The notes beneath the pieces were generated by a model. It saw only the letters and a program-made list of their open reading frames with translations, ran no database searches and had not been told where the DNA came from. From positions 3,968,001 to 4,032,000 of the forward strand of contig NZ_CP036537.1 in the NCBI RefSeq assembly GCF_021184025.1: DNA of 64,000 nucleotides, given 5' to 3'. Of this stretch, positions 1 through 9,985 are shown in pieces (within the stretch, counting starts at the first letter, position 1; the number at the start of each line of letters is the position of its first letter). The DNA comes from Rhodopseudomonas boonkerdii. Its GTDB lineage: Bacteria; Pseudomonadota; Alphaproteobacteria; Rhizobiales; Xanthobacteraceae. The position numbers were made by a program, and so were the translations under genes.

Positions 1-1264
1 CACGCGCCGACTTGGTGGCGCCGCCACCGCCGGCTGGGCCGTTGGTATAAAGCGTCTCGACCTCGTTGCCGATGCGAACGGCTTCGCGCAGCGAGTCGGT
101 GCGCCCCGTGACACGGACGCGAACCTCATAGGGTTCGGAGCGCGCACCAAGGGATTCGCCATGGAGGGAATCGACACCGATCAGATCGAAGCGCATCTCG
201 GATGTCGCCACACCAGTGAGTTTCAGGCGCTCGCGCACGATATCGAGCGCCAGACGGCCACGCGCGACGGCGTTCGGGCCAGCATAGGAGATCTGGCCTT
301 CGCCGATATAACTGTCAAGGTAACCGACCGAGACCTTGAGCGTATCCGGACGCGGCGTGCCCTGCCCGCCGGTGACGCGGACGCGATCCTTGCCGATCTC
401 CTCGATACGGACCTGGGAGAAATCTGCGATGACATCGGGCTGCAGATAACGTTTGGGATCGTGCACCTCATAGAGCAATTGCTCCTTGCAGGTGCGCGCA
501 GAGACTTCACCGCCGGAGCCATCGACCTTGGTGACCACCAGCGTGCCATCCTCGCTGACCTCGCCGATGGGGAAGCCGAGCCGCGCCAGACCTTCCACAT
601 CCTTGAAGCCGGGGTCGGCGAAGTACCCGCCAGTGATCTGGCCCGCACATTCGAGCAGATGGCCGACAACGATGCCCTGGCCGAGCAGATTCCAGTCGGA
701 CATCGACCAGCCGAAGGCATGGATCATAGGGGCAAGAAACAGTGCGGGATCAGAGGCGCGGCCGGTGATCACGACGTCGGCACCGCCCGTGAGCGCCGCA
801 GCCATCGGCTCGGCACCGAGATAGGCGTTGGCGGAGAGAACCTTGTTGCCGAGGCCGCGCATGGTGCTGTCGAATTCAAGCACCGGCAGATCGCTGTCCT
901 TGCAGGCATCGAGGACGTCGTCACCCACGATGGCGGCAATCTTCAGTTTCGGCAGACTCATCGCCTTGGCGATCTCCGCCGTCTTGCGCGCCGCAGCTTC
1001 GGGATTGGCCGCGCCCATATTGGTCACGATCTTGATGCCTTTCGCCGCACAGATCGGCAGCACCGCGCGCAAGCGTTCTTCAAGCAACGGATCGAAACCG
1101 CTGTCAGGATTCTTCATCCGCGCCTGCTGCGCCAACGCCACCGTACGCTCGCCCAGGCATTCGAACACGAGATACTGGATGTCGCCCTTCTCGGCGAGCT
1201 CGACCGCGGGCTCGATGCGATCGCCGGAATAGCCGGCGCCGGAGCCGATCCTGATGCTGCGCAA
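1..1264 (-). CDS. AtuA-family (DUF1446) protein, 3' end beyond window
   Basis: About 421 codons are visible, and the gene runs off the left edge, so the C-terminus is missing. The N-terminus carries the family signature IGSGAGYSGDRIEPA, followed by conserved segments such as ITGRASDPALF and TGGYFADPGFKDV. The AtuA family is named for acyclic terpene utilisation in Pseudomonas; its chemistry is not established. I chose TTG 1264, because the conserved start of the family begins there and GCGAGG lies just upstream; no in-frame ATG is nearby. The gene is divergent from the DUF35-thiolase-SDR genes, which suggests a shared catabolic role. Confidence 0.85.
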   Translation of the reverse strand, partial: MRSIRIGSGAGYSGDRIEPAVELAEKGDIQYLVFECLGERTVALAQQARMKNPDSGFDPLLEERLRAVLPICAAKGIKIVTNMGAANPEAAARKTAEIAKAMSLPKLKIAAIVGDDVLDACKDSDLPVLEFDSTMRGLGNKVLSANAYLGAEPMAAALTGGADVVITGRASDPALFLAPMIHAFGWSMSDWNLLGQGIVVGHLLECAGQITGGYFADPGFKDVEGLARLGFPIGEVSEDGTLVVTKVDGSGGEVSARTCKEQLLYEVHDPKRYLQPDVIADFSQVRIEEIGKDRVRVTGGQGTPRPDTLKVSVGYLDSYIGEGQISYAGPNAVARGRLALDIVRERLKLTGVATSEMRFDLIGVDSLHGESLGARSEPYEVRVRVTGRTDSLREAVRIGNEVETLYTNGPAGGGGATKSAR

Positions 1265-1483
1265 TGGAGCCTCGCCTGTTCGTTTCCCGGTATTCCGCCA
1301 CAACATTCCCGACGGGGTTGCGGCCTTCGACTGCAGTCAGACCATCCCACCAGATTGGTGTCAAATGTGGTCCGCGATGACAGGATATGGCTATGCAACG
1401 CGCGCGCTGGACCTCTCCCTGCCAAATGTGGAATGTCCTGCGCGACAACGAACCGGGACCATCCCGGCACTGGGAGAAAACAG

Positions 1484-1897
1484 ATGGCCGAACCCGCACG
1501 GGCCCGCCCGAAACCTACACCCGAAACCCAGCATTACTGGGACGGCGCCAAGGCGGGCGAACTGCGCCTGCAACGCTGCGATGACTGTTCGCATGTGTAT
1601 TTCCCGCCGCGCCCGTTCTGCTCGAAATGCGCCTCGCGGAATGTTTCGGTGTTCAAGGCATCCGGCAAGGGCTTCCTCTACAGCTATGTCATTAATCATC
1701 GCCCGGCCGCTCCAGGCTTCACGCCACCTTACGCCATTGCGGTTGTCGAACTTGATGAGGGCCCGCGGATGATGAGCAACATCATTGATTGTCCGCAGAC
1801 CCCCGAAGCACTCGAGTTGGACATGAAGCTCGAGGTCGCGTTCCAAAAGGTGGACGACAATCTCACCCTCCCCGTGTTCCGACCAGCGAAGGGCTGA
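1484..1897 (+). CDS. DUF35 OB-fold / Zn-ribbon acyl-CoA binding protein
   Basis: 137 aa. An N-terminal rubredoxin-like zinc ribbon has Cys32, Cys35, Cys46 and Cys49 (CDDC...CSKC), followed by a beta-rich OB-fold with the typical GKGFLYSYVINHRPA and PPYAIAVVELDEG segments. DUF35 proteins commonly pair with thiolase-fold partners; in steroid side-chain degradation the ChsH2-type DUF35 domain supports an aldolase of the Ltp2 type. The thiolase gene follows after only 4 bp, so the two are probably co-translated and may form a complex. ATG 1484 gives the expected short N-terminus; longer in-frame reading upstream is antisense to the AtuA gene. Confidence 0.9.
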   Translation: MAEPARARPKPTPETQHYWDGAKAGELRLQRCDDCSHVYFPPRPFCSKCASRNVSVFKASGKGFLYSYVINHRPAAPGFTPPYAIAVVELDEGPRMMSNIIDCPQTPEALELDMKLEVAFQKVDDNLTLPVFRPAKG

Positions 1898-1901
1898 GAT
1901 C

Positions 1902-3041
1902 ATGCGCAGAAACGCAGTCGCCGTTGTCGGCGCGGCCGAGACCACTGAACTCGGCGTCATTCCCAATATGTCGCAGATCCAGCTCCACGCGGATGCGGCA
2001 CTCAACGCCATCAAGGATGCCGGACTGAAACTGTCCGACATCGACGGCATCGCGACCGCCGTGGAGACTCCGCAGCAACTCGCGCATTATCTCGGCATCA
2101 CGCCAACCTGGGCCGACGGCACCTCGGTGGGCGGCTGCTCCTTCATGCTGCATGTCCGTCACGCTGCCGCCGCCATCGAAGCCGGACTGTGCAAGACCGT
2201 GCTGATCACCCATGCGGAAAGCGGCAAGTCGATGATCGGCAAATTGCCGCGCTCGATCCCGGCGGACTCGCTGCAAGGCCAGTTCGAGGCGCCCTATGGC
2301 GTCTATGGTCCGCCGAGTATGTTCCCGATCCCCGTGCTGCGCTTCATGAAGACCTACGGCATCACGCATGAACAGCTCGCCTCGGTGGCTGTGGTGCAGC
2401 GCGAATGGGCGGCGAAGAATCCGCGTGCGATGATGAAGGATCCGATCACCGTCGAGGACGTGCTGAACTCGCGCATGATCGCCTATCCGTTCCGCCTGCT
2501 GCAATGCTGCCTCGTCACCGATGGTGGCGGCGCGCTGATCCTGACCTCGGCCGATCGCGCCAAGGATTTCCCGCAGAAGCCGGTCTATATCCTCGGCACT
2601 GGCGAAAGCGTGGAAACGCCGATGGTCAGCCAGATGGAAACCTTCAACTCCTCGCGCGCCTTCAAGGTGGCGGGCCCGACCGCCTTCCGCGAGGCCGGGA
2701 TCACCCATAATGATGTCGACCACCTGATGATCTACGACGCCTTCGCGCATCTGCCGCTTTATGGCCTCGGCGATCTCGGCTTCATGCCGCATGAAGAAAC
2801 CGGCAAGTTCATCGCCGACGGCAACACGCGCCCCGGCGGCAAGCTGCCGCTGAATACGAATGGCGGCGGACTGAGCTACATGCATTCCGGCATGTACGGC
2901 ATGTATGCGCTACAGGAGAGCGTCCGCCAGATGCGCGGCATCGCTCCGGCGCAGGTGCCGGGCGCAAAGATTTCCGTCTGCCATGGCGTCGGCGGCATGT
3001 TCGCAGCATCAGGGACGGTGATTTTTACGAATGAGAAGTAG
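1902..3041 (+). CDS. Thiolase-like / lipid-transfer (SCPx-type) acyl-CoA protein
   Basis: 379 aa, full length for the SCPx-type thiolase family. The nucleophile region reads SVGGCSFM with Cys79 in place, unlike Ltp2 aldolases, which lack the thiolase cysteine. Near the C-terminus are NTNGGGLSYMHSG and CHGVGGMF, corresponding to the thiolase His and Cys loops, although the usual GHP is replaced by MHS. It probably performs thiolytic or retro-aldol cleavage of a branched acyl-CoA together with the DUF35 partner 4 bp upstream. Which of the two reactions it performs is not decidable from sequence. Confidence 0.85.
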   Translation: MRRNAVAVVGAAETTELGVIPNMSQIQLHADAALNAIKDAGLKLSDIDGIATAVETPQQLAHYLGITPTWADGTSVGGCSFMLHVRHAAAAIEAGLCKTVLITHAESGKSMIGKLPRSIPADSLQGQFEAPYGVYGPPSMFPIPVLRFMKTYGITHEQLASVAVVQREWAAKNPRAMMKDPITVEDVLNSRMIAYPFRLLQCCLVTDGGGALILTSADRAKDFPQKPVYILGTGESVETPMVSQMETFNSSRAFKVAGPTAFREAGITHNDVDHLMIYDAFAHLPLYGLGDLGFMPHEETGKFIADGNTRPGGKLPLNTNGGGLSYMHSGMYGMYALQESVRQMRGIAPAQVPGAKISVCHGVGGMFAASGTVIFTNEK

Positions 3042-3059
3042 CGACACGCGCCGAAGCGT

Positions 3060-3175
3060 CCCCTCCCCCCTCCGGGGGGAGGGTTAGGGAGAGGGGGCGC
3101 CCCGCGTGGCGTCGGAGTGTGGGGCTCCCCTCTCCCGGCGCTACGCGCCGACCTCTCCCCGGCGGGGAGAGGTGA
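3060..3175. repeat. GC-rich palindromic intergenic element
   Basis: The gap between the thiolase and SDR genes holds two pyrimidine/purine palindromes. The clearest is ACCTCTCCCC-GGC-GGGGAGAGGT at 3151-3173, a perfect 10-bp stem; a second stem of C-run/G-run type lies at about 3064-3085. The sequence is unlike the seven-copy element elsewhere in the window but resembles the short hairpin after the SMP-30 gene at 7081-7105. It could attenuate or stabilise the transcript between the two genes. Confidence 0.7.
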
Positions 3176-3213
3176 CCACAAACACCTGAGTTTCAACCAA
3201 GAGGAACCACCAC

Positions 3214-4134
3214 ATGGCACAATCCAAAATGCTCGACGGCAAGGTCATCGTCGTCACCGGCGCCGGGCGCGGCATCGGCCGCGGCATCGCACTGCTCTGC
3301 GCAGCTGAAGGCGCGAGCGTCGTCGTCAACGATCCCGGCGGCGCCACCGACGGCGCCGGTTCGAGCGCCGCACCCGCCGAAGAAGTCGTCGAGGAAATCA
3401 AGAAGGCCGGCGGCAAGGCCGTCGCCAATTTCGAGTCGGTCGCCGAAGCCATTCCCGCCAGCAAGATCATCAAGCAGGCCGTCGACACCTATGGCCGTCT
3501 CGACGGCGTGGTGAACAATGCCGGCATTCTGCGCGACGCCATCTTCCACAAGATGTCGATCGATGCGTTCGAGGCCGTGATCAAGGTCCATCTGATGGGC
3601 TCGTTCTACACCTCGCATGCCGCCGCCCGTATCTATCGCGAGCAGAACTCGGGCTCCTTCGTGCACTTCACCTCGACATCCGGTCTCGTCGGGAATTTCG
3701 GCCAGGCTAACTATGCCGCCGCCAAGCTCGGCATTGTCGGCTTATCGAAGTCGATCGCCCTCGACATGCAGCGCTACGGTGTCAATTCGAATTGCGTCTC
3801 GCCCTTCGCCTGGAGCCGCATGATCGGCTCGATCCCCACCGAGACCGAAGCCGAGAAGGCCCGCGTCGAGCGCATGCAGCGCATGGGCCCGGAGAAGATC
3901 GCACCGCTGGTCGCCTTCCTGCTGTCGGATGCGGGCAAGGACGTCACCGGGCAGATCTTTGCCGCGCGCATGAACGAGATCTTCCTGATGGGCCAGTCCC
4001 GCCCGATCCGCTCGATCCACCGCGACGAAGGCTGGACCCCGCAGACCCTGGCCGAGCACGGCATGCCGGCACTGAAGTCGTCGTTCTACAAGCTCGACCG
4101 TTCGGCCGATATTTTCAGCTGGGATCCGGTGTAA
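3214..4134 (+). CDS. SDR family 3-hydroxyacyl-CoA dehydrogenase-like oxidoreductase
   Basis: 306 aa classical short-chain dehydrogenase. The nucleotide-binding motif TGAGRGIG is at residues 16-23, NNAG follows in the middle, and the catalytic set is Ser of TSTSG with Tyr and Lys of NYAAAK. The spacing PGGATDGAGSS after the second beta strand and the long C-terminal tail (about 60 residues beyond the core) match the dehydrogenase domain of peroxisomal multifunctional enzyme type 2-like proteins, which oxidise 3-hydroxyacyl-CoA. It lies downstream of the thiolase, fitting a beta-oxidation step. AGAGGAACC precedes the ATG. Confidence 0.85.
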   Translation: MAQSKMLDGKVIVVTGAGRGIGRGIALLCAAEGASVVVNDPGGATDGAGSSAAPAEEVVEEIKKAGGKAVANFESVAEAIPASKIIKQAVDTYGRLDGVVNNAGILRDAIFHKMSIDAFEAVIKVHLMGSFYTSHAAARIYREQNSGSFVHFTSTSGLVGNFGQANYAAAKLGIVGLSKSIALDMQRYGVNSNCVSPFAWSRMIGSIPTETEAEKARVERMQRMGPEKIAPLVAFLLSDAGKDVTGQIFAARMNEIFLMGQSRPIRSIHRDEGWTPQTLAEHGMPALKSSFYKLDRSADIFSWDPV

Positions 4135-4159
4135 GCGACACACGCTTCCGCACGCTCTG

Positions 4160-4275
4160 CCCTCATCCTGAGGAGCAGCGCCCTTGCGCTGCGTCGCGAA
4201 GGATGGCGGCAGGCGTGGAGCCCGGCGAGCTCATGGTTCGAGACGGCGCCTAAGGGCGCCTCCTCACCATGAGGG
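4160..4275 (+). repeat. Twin-stem-loop interspersed element, copy 1
   Basis: Runs from CCCTCATCCTGAGG to CACCATGAGGG. The first stem pairs CATCCT with GGATG; the second pairs CTCATGGT with ACCATGAG around GAGACGGCGCC. It starts 25 bp after the SDR stop. The rest of the 350-bp gap (4276-4484) is relatively AT-rich, with no coding signal; it may hold the promoter of the transporter gene. Confidence 0.85.
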
Positions 4276-4484
4276 CCTGTGCTTGTACAGACAATTGCAA
4301 CCCCAGATCGAAAACGAAACTATATTGCTCAAATAGCTATGCATAACGACCTTGTCTGACCCGTGCCCGCCCAAATTTCGCAATAAAGAATTCCCGTTCC
4401 CGCCAAGGTCGGCTATGTGACCGGCAAATAACAAGGCTCGACGTCGCGCGCTTGCGGACGCTGCCGCATTTGCTGGACATCACA

Positions 4485-5786
4485 ATGAGCGATCACGCGG
4501 GCACCATGCCCTCCGCGGCCCTGCCGCAATCGAAGACCCTGAACTCGCCAGCGCGCGTTCTCACCGCGAGCCTGATCGGCACCACCATCGAGTTCTTCGA
4601 TTTCTACGTTTATGCCACCGCCGCAGTGCTGGTGTTCCCGAAGCTGTTCTTCCCGGCCGGCAATGACACGGCGGCGCTGCTGGCGTCGTTCGCGGTGTTC
4701 TCCATCGCCTTCTTCGCGCGCCCGATCGGCGCCATCGTGTTCGGCCATTTCGGTGATCGTGTCGGCCGCAAGACCACGCTGGTCGCGGCCTTGCTCACCA
4801 TGGGCATCTCGACGGTGGTGATCGGCCTGCTGCCGACCCATGCGCAGATCGGCATCGCGGCGCCGCTGCTGCTGGTGCTGTGCCGCTTCGGGCAAGGACT
4901 CGGCCTCGGCGGTGAATGGGGCGGCGCCGTGCTGCTCGCCACCGAGAACGCCCCCGAAGGCAAGCGCAACTGGTACGCCATGTTTCCGCAGCTCGGTGCG
5001 CCGCTCGGCCTGTTCCTCGCCTCCGGCACGTTCTGGATCCTGCTGCACTTCGTTTCACCGGACGCGTTCCTCGGCTGGGCCTGGCGCGTGCCGTTCCTCG
5101 CCTCCATCGTGCTGATCGTCATCGGCCTGTGGGTGCGCCTTTCCATCACCGAAACGCCGGAATTCCAGAAGGCCATCGACAAGGCCGAACGCGTCGCCGT
5201 CCCCGGCATCGAGCTCCTGAAGCGGCACAAGCGTAGCCTGCTGCTCGGCACGCTCGTTGGTCTCATGACCTTCGTGTTCTTCTATGTCTGCACCGCCTAC
5301 CTCTTGTCCTACAATGTCGGCGTCGTGAAGATGTCGCTGCTCGATGCGCTGAAGGTGCAGATTGCCGGCGCCGTCGCTTTCGGCACCACCAACATTCTCG
5401 CGGGTCTTCTCGCCGACAAGATCGGTCGCCGCACACTGTTGATCGCGAACTGCCTGATGGTGATCGTGTTCTCGTTCTTCGTCGCGCCTTTGCTCGGCAG
5501 CGGTGTCGCGGGCATCTATGCTTTCGCGCTGATCGGCCTCGCCATCTTCGGCATCAATTACGGCCTGATCGGTGCAGCCCTCGCCGCGCCGTTTCCCACT
5601 GCGGTGCGCTACACCGGCTCGTCCATGACGTTCAATCTGGCGAGCATCTTCGGTGCGTCGCTGGCGCCCTATATCGCCACCTGGCTGCAGGCGAATTACG
5701 GCCTCACCTATATCGGCTACTATGTGCTGGCTGCGGCGGTGATCACGCTGCTTGCGATCTTTGCCTCGGGCAAGCAGGAAGTCTGA
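4485..5786 (+). CDS. MFS transporter, metabolite:H+ symporter (MHS) family
   Basis: 433 aa with about 12 hydrophobic segments. The MFS signature GHFGDRVGRKTT is in the loop between TM2 and TM3, and a weaker repeat, ADKIGRRTLL, lies in the second half. EFFDFYVYATAA in TM1, RFGQGLGLGGEWGGA in TM4 and WRVPFLAS at TM6 are typical of the MHS branch (shikimate, alpha-ketoglutarate, proline/betaine and organic-acid symporters). ATG 4485 is preferred over an upstream TTG at 4452. The position next to CoA-ester catabolic genes suggests uptake of an organic acid; the substrate is unknown. A strong terminator follows. Confidence 0.88.
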   Translation: MSDHAGTMPSAALPQSKTLNSPARVLTASLIGTTIEFFDFYVYATAAVLVFPKLFFPAGNDTAALLASFAVFSIAFFARPIGAIVFGHFGDRVGRKTTLVAALLTMGISTVVIGLLPTHAQIGIAAPLLLVLCRFGQGLGLGGEWGGAVLLATENAPEGKRNWYAMFPQLGAPLGLFLASGTFWILLHFVSPDAFLGWAWRVPFLASIVLIVIGLWVRLSITETPEFQKAIDKAERVAVPGIELLKRHKRSLLLGTLVGLMTFVFFYVCTAYLLSYNVGVVKMSLLDALKVQIAGAVAFGTTNILAGLLADKIGRRTLLIANCLMVIVFSFFVAPLLGSGVAGIYAFALIGLAIFGINYGLIGAALAAPFPTAVRYTGSSMTFNLASIFGASLAPYIATWLQANYGLTYIGYYVLAAAVITLLAIFASGKQEV

Positions 5787-5813
5787 TTCTTCGCAGATTG
5801 ATATAATTGCGAA

Positions 5814-5853
5814 GCCCGGATGACGCGCGGCGTTATCCGGGCTTTTTTGTTTT
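5814..5853 (+). terminator. Intrinsic terminator after the MHS transporter gene
   Basis: GCCCGGAT and ATCCGGGC form an 8-bp stem around a 13-nt loop at 5814-5842, directly followed by TTTTTTGTTTT. It lies 27 bp after the stop and separates the transporter from the SMP-30 gene. Confidence 0.93.
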
Positions 5854-5961
5854 GTGCAACGCCGCCACCGCGCGGCAGCAACGAAATCGCTGGCATCGGC
5901 CTCGCAACGCGCTAGCCTCTCTGCAACCGGCAGTGAAGCCGGAACAACAGGGAGGACGACG

Positions 5962-7071
5962 ATGCCAACTCCGTTTGCCACGCGCGACGACGACCCCACC
6001 GTCATCTCACTCAACCGCCGACGTATCCTTCAAACCGCCGGTGCCCTCGCCGCCTCGACCATCGTTGCACCGAAAGCTTTCGCGCGCGACTTCGGGCCGA
6101 ATGCCGAACCGCAGCGCTATCCCGACCCCGACATCGTCGTCATCGACGCCAAGCGCTTCAAGGCCAAGGTCGGCAACACCGCGATCAAGCGACTTTATAC
6201 AGGCTGTCTGTGGGCCGAAGGGCCGGCCTGGAATGCGCAGGGCCAGTTCCTGATCTGGAGCGATATCCCCGCCAATCGCCAGCTGCGCTATCTCGACGAC
6301 GATGGCCATATTTCCGAACGCTTCCGTTATCCCTCGGAAGAGAGCAACGGCAATTCCTTCGACACCGAGGGGCGGCAGCTCACCGCGCAGCGCACCCGCC
6401 TCGTCCGCTTCGAGCACAATGGCAGTGTCACCACACTGGCCGAACAGGCCAATGGCAAGCCGCTCAACGGACCGAACGACATGGTGGTCAGCCCCGTCGA
6501 CAAGTCGATCTGGTTCACCGATCCCGGCTATGGCGGCGTCAGCATCTATGAAGGCCAGCTCGCCAATACCGGCTCCGTATCGCCGCAGCAGAAGGAAGCG
6601 GTGTATCGCATCGACCCCGCGAGCGGACAGGTGAGCAAGGTCGCCGACGAACCGTTCAAGCCGAACGGGCTCGCCTTCAGCCCGGACTACAAGAAGCTCT
6701 ATGTCTGCGATACCGGCATCACGCATTACCCCAATGCGAAGAATGTCGTGTGGCAGTATGACGTCAACGGTGACAAGCTGAGCAATGGCAAGCCGTTGAT
6801 CGACATGACGCTGGATGGCAAGTCCGGTTTCCCCGATGGGCTACGCGTCGATACCGAAGGCAATATCTGGGTCGGTGCCGGCTGGGTTGGCGAGGGCTAT
6901 GACGGCGTGCAGATTTTTGCGCCGGATGGGCAGCGCATCGGGCAAATCAAGCTGCCGGAAACCTGTGCCAATGTGTGTTTCGGCGGCAAGAAGCGGAACC
7001 GGCTGTTCATGACGGCGAGCCAGTCGCTCTATGCCGTTTATGTTGAAACGCAGGGCGCCCATTTCTGTTGA
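5962..7071 (+). CDS. SMP-30/gluconolactonase family protein with Tat signal
   Basis: 369 aa. The N-terminus has a twin-arginine signal (NRRRILQTAGALAAS, then APKAFA), so the folded enzyme is probably exported to the periplasm. The six-bladed propeller has the expected metal-site segments: AEGPAWN with the first-blade Glu, LNGPNDMVVS with Asn, PNGLAFSPD, and FPDGLRVDTEGNIWVG with the Asp. Family members hydrolyse sugar lactones or organophosphates using one divalent metal. GGAGG at 5951-5955 sets the ATG at 5962; earlier in-frame codons lack family similarity. Confidence 0.88.
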   Translation: MPTPFATRDDDPTVISLNRRRILQTAGALAASTIVAPKAFARDFGPNAEPQRYPDPDIVVIDAKRFKAKVGNTAIKRLYTGCLWAEGPAWNAQGQFLIWSDIPANRQLRYLDDDGHISERFRYPSEESNGNSFDTEGRQLTAQRTRLVRFEHNGSVTTLAEQANGKPLNGPNDMVVSPVDKSIWFTDPGYGGVSIYEGQLANTGSVSPQQKEAVYRIDPASGQVSKVADEPFKPNGLAFSPDYKKLYVCDTGITHYPNAKNVVWQYDVNGDKLSNGKPLIDMTLDGKSGFPDGLRVDTEGNIWVGAGWVGEGYDGVQIFAPDGQRIGQIKLPETCANVCFGGKKRNRLFMTASQSLYAVYVETQGAHFC

Positions 7072-7080
7072 GACTTTCTT

Positions 7081-7105
7081 ATCCCTCCCCGCAAGGGGGA
7101 GGGAT
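7081..7105. terminator. Bidirectional hairpin between convergent SMP-30 and ppc genes
   Basis: ATCCCTCCCC pairs with GGGGGAGGGAT around a GCAA-type loop. It sits in the 38-bp gap between the two convergent stop codons, so it can end transcripts from both sides. It lacks a long U-run. Confidence 0.7.
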
Positions 7106-7109
7106 CCCC

Positions 7110-9896
7110 CTACCCGCTATTCCTCAACCCCGCCGAAATCCCATTAATCGTCAGTTGAATCCCGCGCAGCACCTGTTCATCAGGATTGTTCGCACGATGC
7201 TCTTTCAACAGCTCCACCTGCACATGATTGAGCGGATCGAGATACGGAAAACGGTTGCGGATCGAGCGTTCCAAAAGCGGATTGCCTTGCAACAGCCCTT
7301 CTTGCTCCATCACATTGAGCAGCGTCTCGATTGTCAGATGCCATTCGCGGCGAATGCGGCCGAAAATCTTCTCACGGAGAATCTCGTCAGCGACGAGCTC
7401 CGCATAGCGTGAAGCAATCGCGATCGAGCTCTTCGCCAGCACCATGTCCATATTCGACAACAGCATGCGGAAAAACGGCCATTCGCGATGCATCTCCTGC
7501 AGGAAGGCCATGCCCTTTTCGGGATGTTTGACCAGCCACGCCTCAATCGCGCTGCCGAAACCGAACCAGCCGGGCAGCATCAGCCGGCATTGCGCCCATG
7601 AGAACACCCACGGAATCGCGCGCAGATCCTCAATCGCCCGCGTCTTCTTGCGCGAAGCCGGACGGCTGCCGATGTTAAGCGTCGAGATTTCGTTGATAAC
7701 CGTGGATTCCCAGAAGTAATCGACGAAGCCCTCGGTCTCGTAGACCAGGCCGCGATAGGCCTTGAAGGCGAGTGCGGAGATTTCCTCCATCGCTTCCAAA
7801 TACGCGCTGCGCGGCGCGCTCTGTCTGGGCGCGAGCAAGCTCGCTTCCAACGTCGCCGCGGCAAGGATTTCGAGGTTGTTGCGCCCGACCTCGGCATTCG
7901 AATATTTGCTGAAGATGATTTCACCCTGTTCGGTGATGCGGATCTGGCCGTCCACCGCGCCACCGGGCTGCGCGAGAATAGCGTCGTGGCTCGGCCCGCC
8001 ACCACGCCCCACCGAGCCGCCGCGGCCATGGAACAGGCGCAGACGAATGTGATGGCGCTCGAACACATCGACGAGGCCGATCTCCGCCTTGTACAGCTCC
8101 CAACCCGAGGTAACGAAGCCGCCATCCTTGTTACTGTCGGAATAGCCGAGCATGACCTCCTGCACACCGCCCCGGCTATCCACAAGACGACGATAGTCAT
8201 GCAGCGCGAACAGCCGATCCATGATCTTGGCGGAGGCCTGCAGATCCTCGATGGTCTCGAACAACGGCACGATGTTGATACCGCTGCGGCCGGAGGAATC
8301 GACGAGCCCGACTTCCTTCAGCAACACCGCGACCTCCAGCATATCGGAGACGCCCTTGCACATGGAGATAATGCATTGAGGGATTGCCGCATCGCCGAAC
8401 TTGGCATGCACCTCGGCCGCCATCCGGAACAGCGCGAGTTCGCCGATGGTCTCCTCGCTATATTTCACGAACAGCGACGACAATGGCCGCGCGTTCTTCA
8501 ACTCGGCAGACAGCAGCGCAATGCGCGCATCCTCGTCCAACGCCAGATAGGACTTTCCAGGCATCGCCGCGTCGATCAGCTCCGCGACCGTCCGCTCGTG
8601 CACGGCCGAATTCTGCCGGATGTCGAGACTGGCGAGATGGAAGCCGAAGCACTCCACGGCGCGGCGCAGCGTGCGCAGCCGGCCGCGCGCGATCACGCGG
8701 GAATTATCCGCATGAAGCGAGCGATCCAGTACGTCGAGATCGGCCTTAAACTCGGCCGCCGATGCATAAGGCGGCGCTTCACCGACAGCGGCGCGTCGGT
8801 TAGGTAGTTTGAGCGCATGCGCTGTCGCCGCCATCCGCGCGTAAATCCCGGAAATCGCCAGGCGATATGGCTCGCCGGCGCGATGCGGCGACGGGTCGGG
8901 AGAGCGCTCCGCCAGAGCGCGCAATTCGTCGGAGACCTCGGACAGATGCGCTGCCATCGACAGTTCCGCGCCGAGCGCGTGGAGCTCGTCGAGATAGAAG
9001 CTGAAGGCACGCCGGCTCTGCAGCATCACGGTGCCCTGCATCACATCAGCGGTAACAAACGGATTGCCATCGCGGTCGCCGCCGATCCAGCTGCCCATAC
9101 GCAGGAATGATGGCAGCGCCTCCGGGCCGCCGTGCTCGCGCAGACTATCCTCCAACCGGCAATGCAGCCGCGGCACCTCGCGCAGAAACGTATAGTCGTA
9201 GAAGGCGAGACCATTGGCGACCTCATCGAGGACCGTCAGCTTGCTGCGACGGAGCAGATTGGTTTGCCACAGCGTAACCACCGCACGGCGCAGCGCCTCA
9301 TCCAGCGTCTCGGTTTCCTCCGGCGTGAGCTGCATGCGCTCGCGGCGATCGAGCAAAGCAGCGATCTCCATTTCGCGGTCGATGGTGCTCTTGCGACGGA
9401 CTTCGGTCGGATGCGCCGTCAGCACCGGCGACACCAGCGCCTGGCTGAAGAATTTTCCGAGCATCTTGGCATCGATGCCCGCCTCCTGCGCGCGCGCGAC
9501 GGCATGCGCCAGCGTGCCATTGGCGGAGGCGGCATCGGCGCGCTGGGCACGCATGCGGCGGATATTGTTCTGATCCTCGGCGATATTGGCGAGATGCGAG
9601 AAATAGCTGAAGGCACGAACGATGCGCACGGTGTCTGCGGTCGTCATGCCGTCGAGGATGGCTTCCAGTTCGCGCCTGGCGTCCTTGTCCTCATTGCGAT
9701 GAAAGCGCACCGAGGTCTGGCGGATATTCTCCACAAGATCAAAGACCGCAGCGCCTTCCTGATCGCGCACGGTGTCGCCGAGAATGCGGCCAAGCAGCCT
9801 AATATCCTCGCGCAGCTGCGCATCGGCCGCGGCATCGGCGATGAGCGTGCCATGCAGCGGGGCGGCTTCCTGGTCGTTGGGCAAGGTCATGGACAT
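7110..9896 (-). CDS. ppc: Phosphoenolpyruvate carboxylase
   Basis: 928 aa, the usual size. It carboxylates PEP to oxaloacetate to refill the TCA cycle. Visible motifs are [12 protein letters not shown] with the catalytic His, [42 protein letters not shown] with the essential glycine/arginine loop, and a C-terminus ending RNSG (the family ends in NTG/NSG). Start 9896 has GGAG 6 nt upstream; reading continues open further upstream, but without similarity. It stands alone between a convergent SMP-30 gene and a repeat element. Confidence 0.97.
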   Translation of the reverse strand: MSMTLPNDQEAAPLHGTLIADAAADAQLREDIRLLGRILGDTVRDQEGAAVFDLVENIRQTSVRFHRNEDKDARRELEAILDGMTTADTVRIVRAFSYFSHLANIAEDQNNIRRMRAQRADAASANGTLAHAVARAQEAGIDAKMLGKFFSQALVSPVLTAHPTEVRRKSTIDREMEIAALLDRRERMQLTPEETETLDEALRRAVVTLWQTNLLRRSKLTVLDEVANGLAFYDYTFLREVPRLHCRLEDSLREHGGPEALPSFLRMGSWIGGDRDGNPFVTADVMQGTVMLQSRRAFSFYLDELHALGAELSMAAHLSEVSDELRALAERSPDPSPHRAGEPYRLAISGIYARMAATAHALKLPNRRAAVGEAPPYASAAEFKADLDVLDRSLHADNSRVIARGRLRTLRRAVECFGFHLASLDIRQNSAVHERTVAELIDAAMPGKSYLALDEDARIALLSAELKNARPLSSLFVKYSEETIGELALFRMAAEVHAKFGDAAIPQCIISMCKGVSDMLEVAVLLKEVGLVDSSGRSGINIVPLFETIEDLQASAKIMDRLFALHDYRRLVDSRGGVQEVMLGYSDSNKDGGFVTSGWELYKAEIGLVDVFERHHIRLRLFHGRGGSVGRGGGPSHDAILAQPGGAVDGQIRITEQGEIIFSKYSNAEVGRNNLEILAAATLEASLLAPRQSAPRSAYLEAMEEISALAFKAYRGLVYETEGFVDYFWESTVINEISTLNIGSRPASRKKTRAIEDLRAIPWVFSWAQCRLMLPGWFGFGSAIEAWLVKHPEKGMAFLQEMHREWPFFRMLLSNMDMVLAKSSIAIASRYAELVADEILREKIFGRIRREWHLTIETLLNVMEQEGLLQGNPLLERSIRNRFPYLDPLNHVQVELLKEHRANNPDEQVLRGIQLTINGISAGLRNSG

Positions 9897-9985
9897 GAGC
9901 AGCTCCGGAAAATGGCCGGGAGTGCATTTGGGAGCAGTTTTTGTTGCGATGCAAGATGAAGTTGAGGGATCGGCCCGCGCACAGA

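Noticed and set aside
161..1483. Plus-strand frame joined in-frame to the DUF35 gene, giving an apparent 578-aa fusion
   Set aside because: The upstream part is antisense to the AtuA-family gene; DUF35 similarity begins exactly at ATG 1484.
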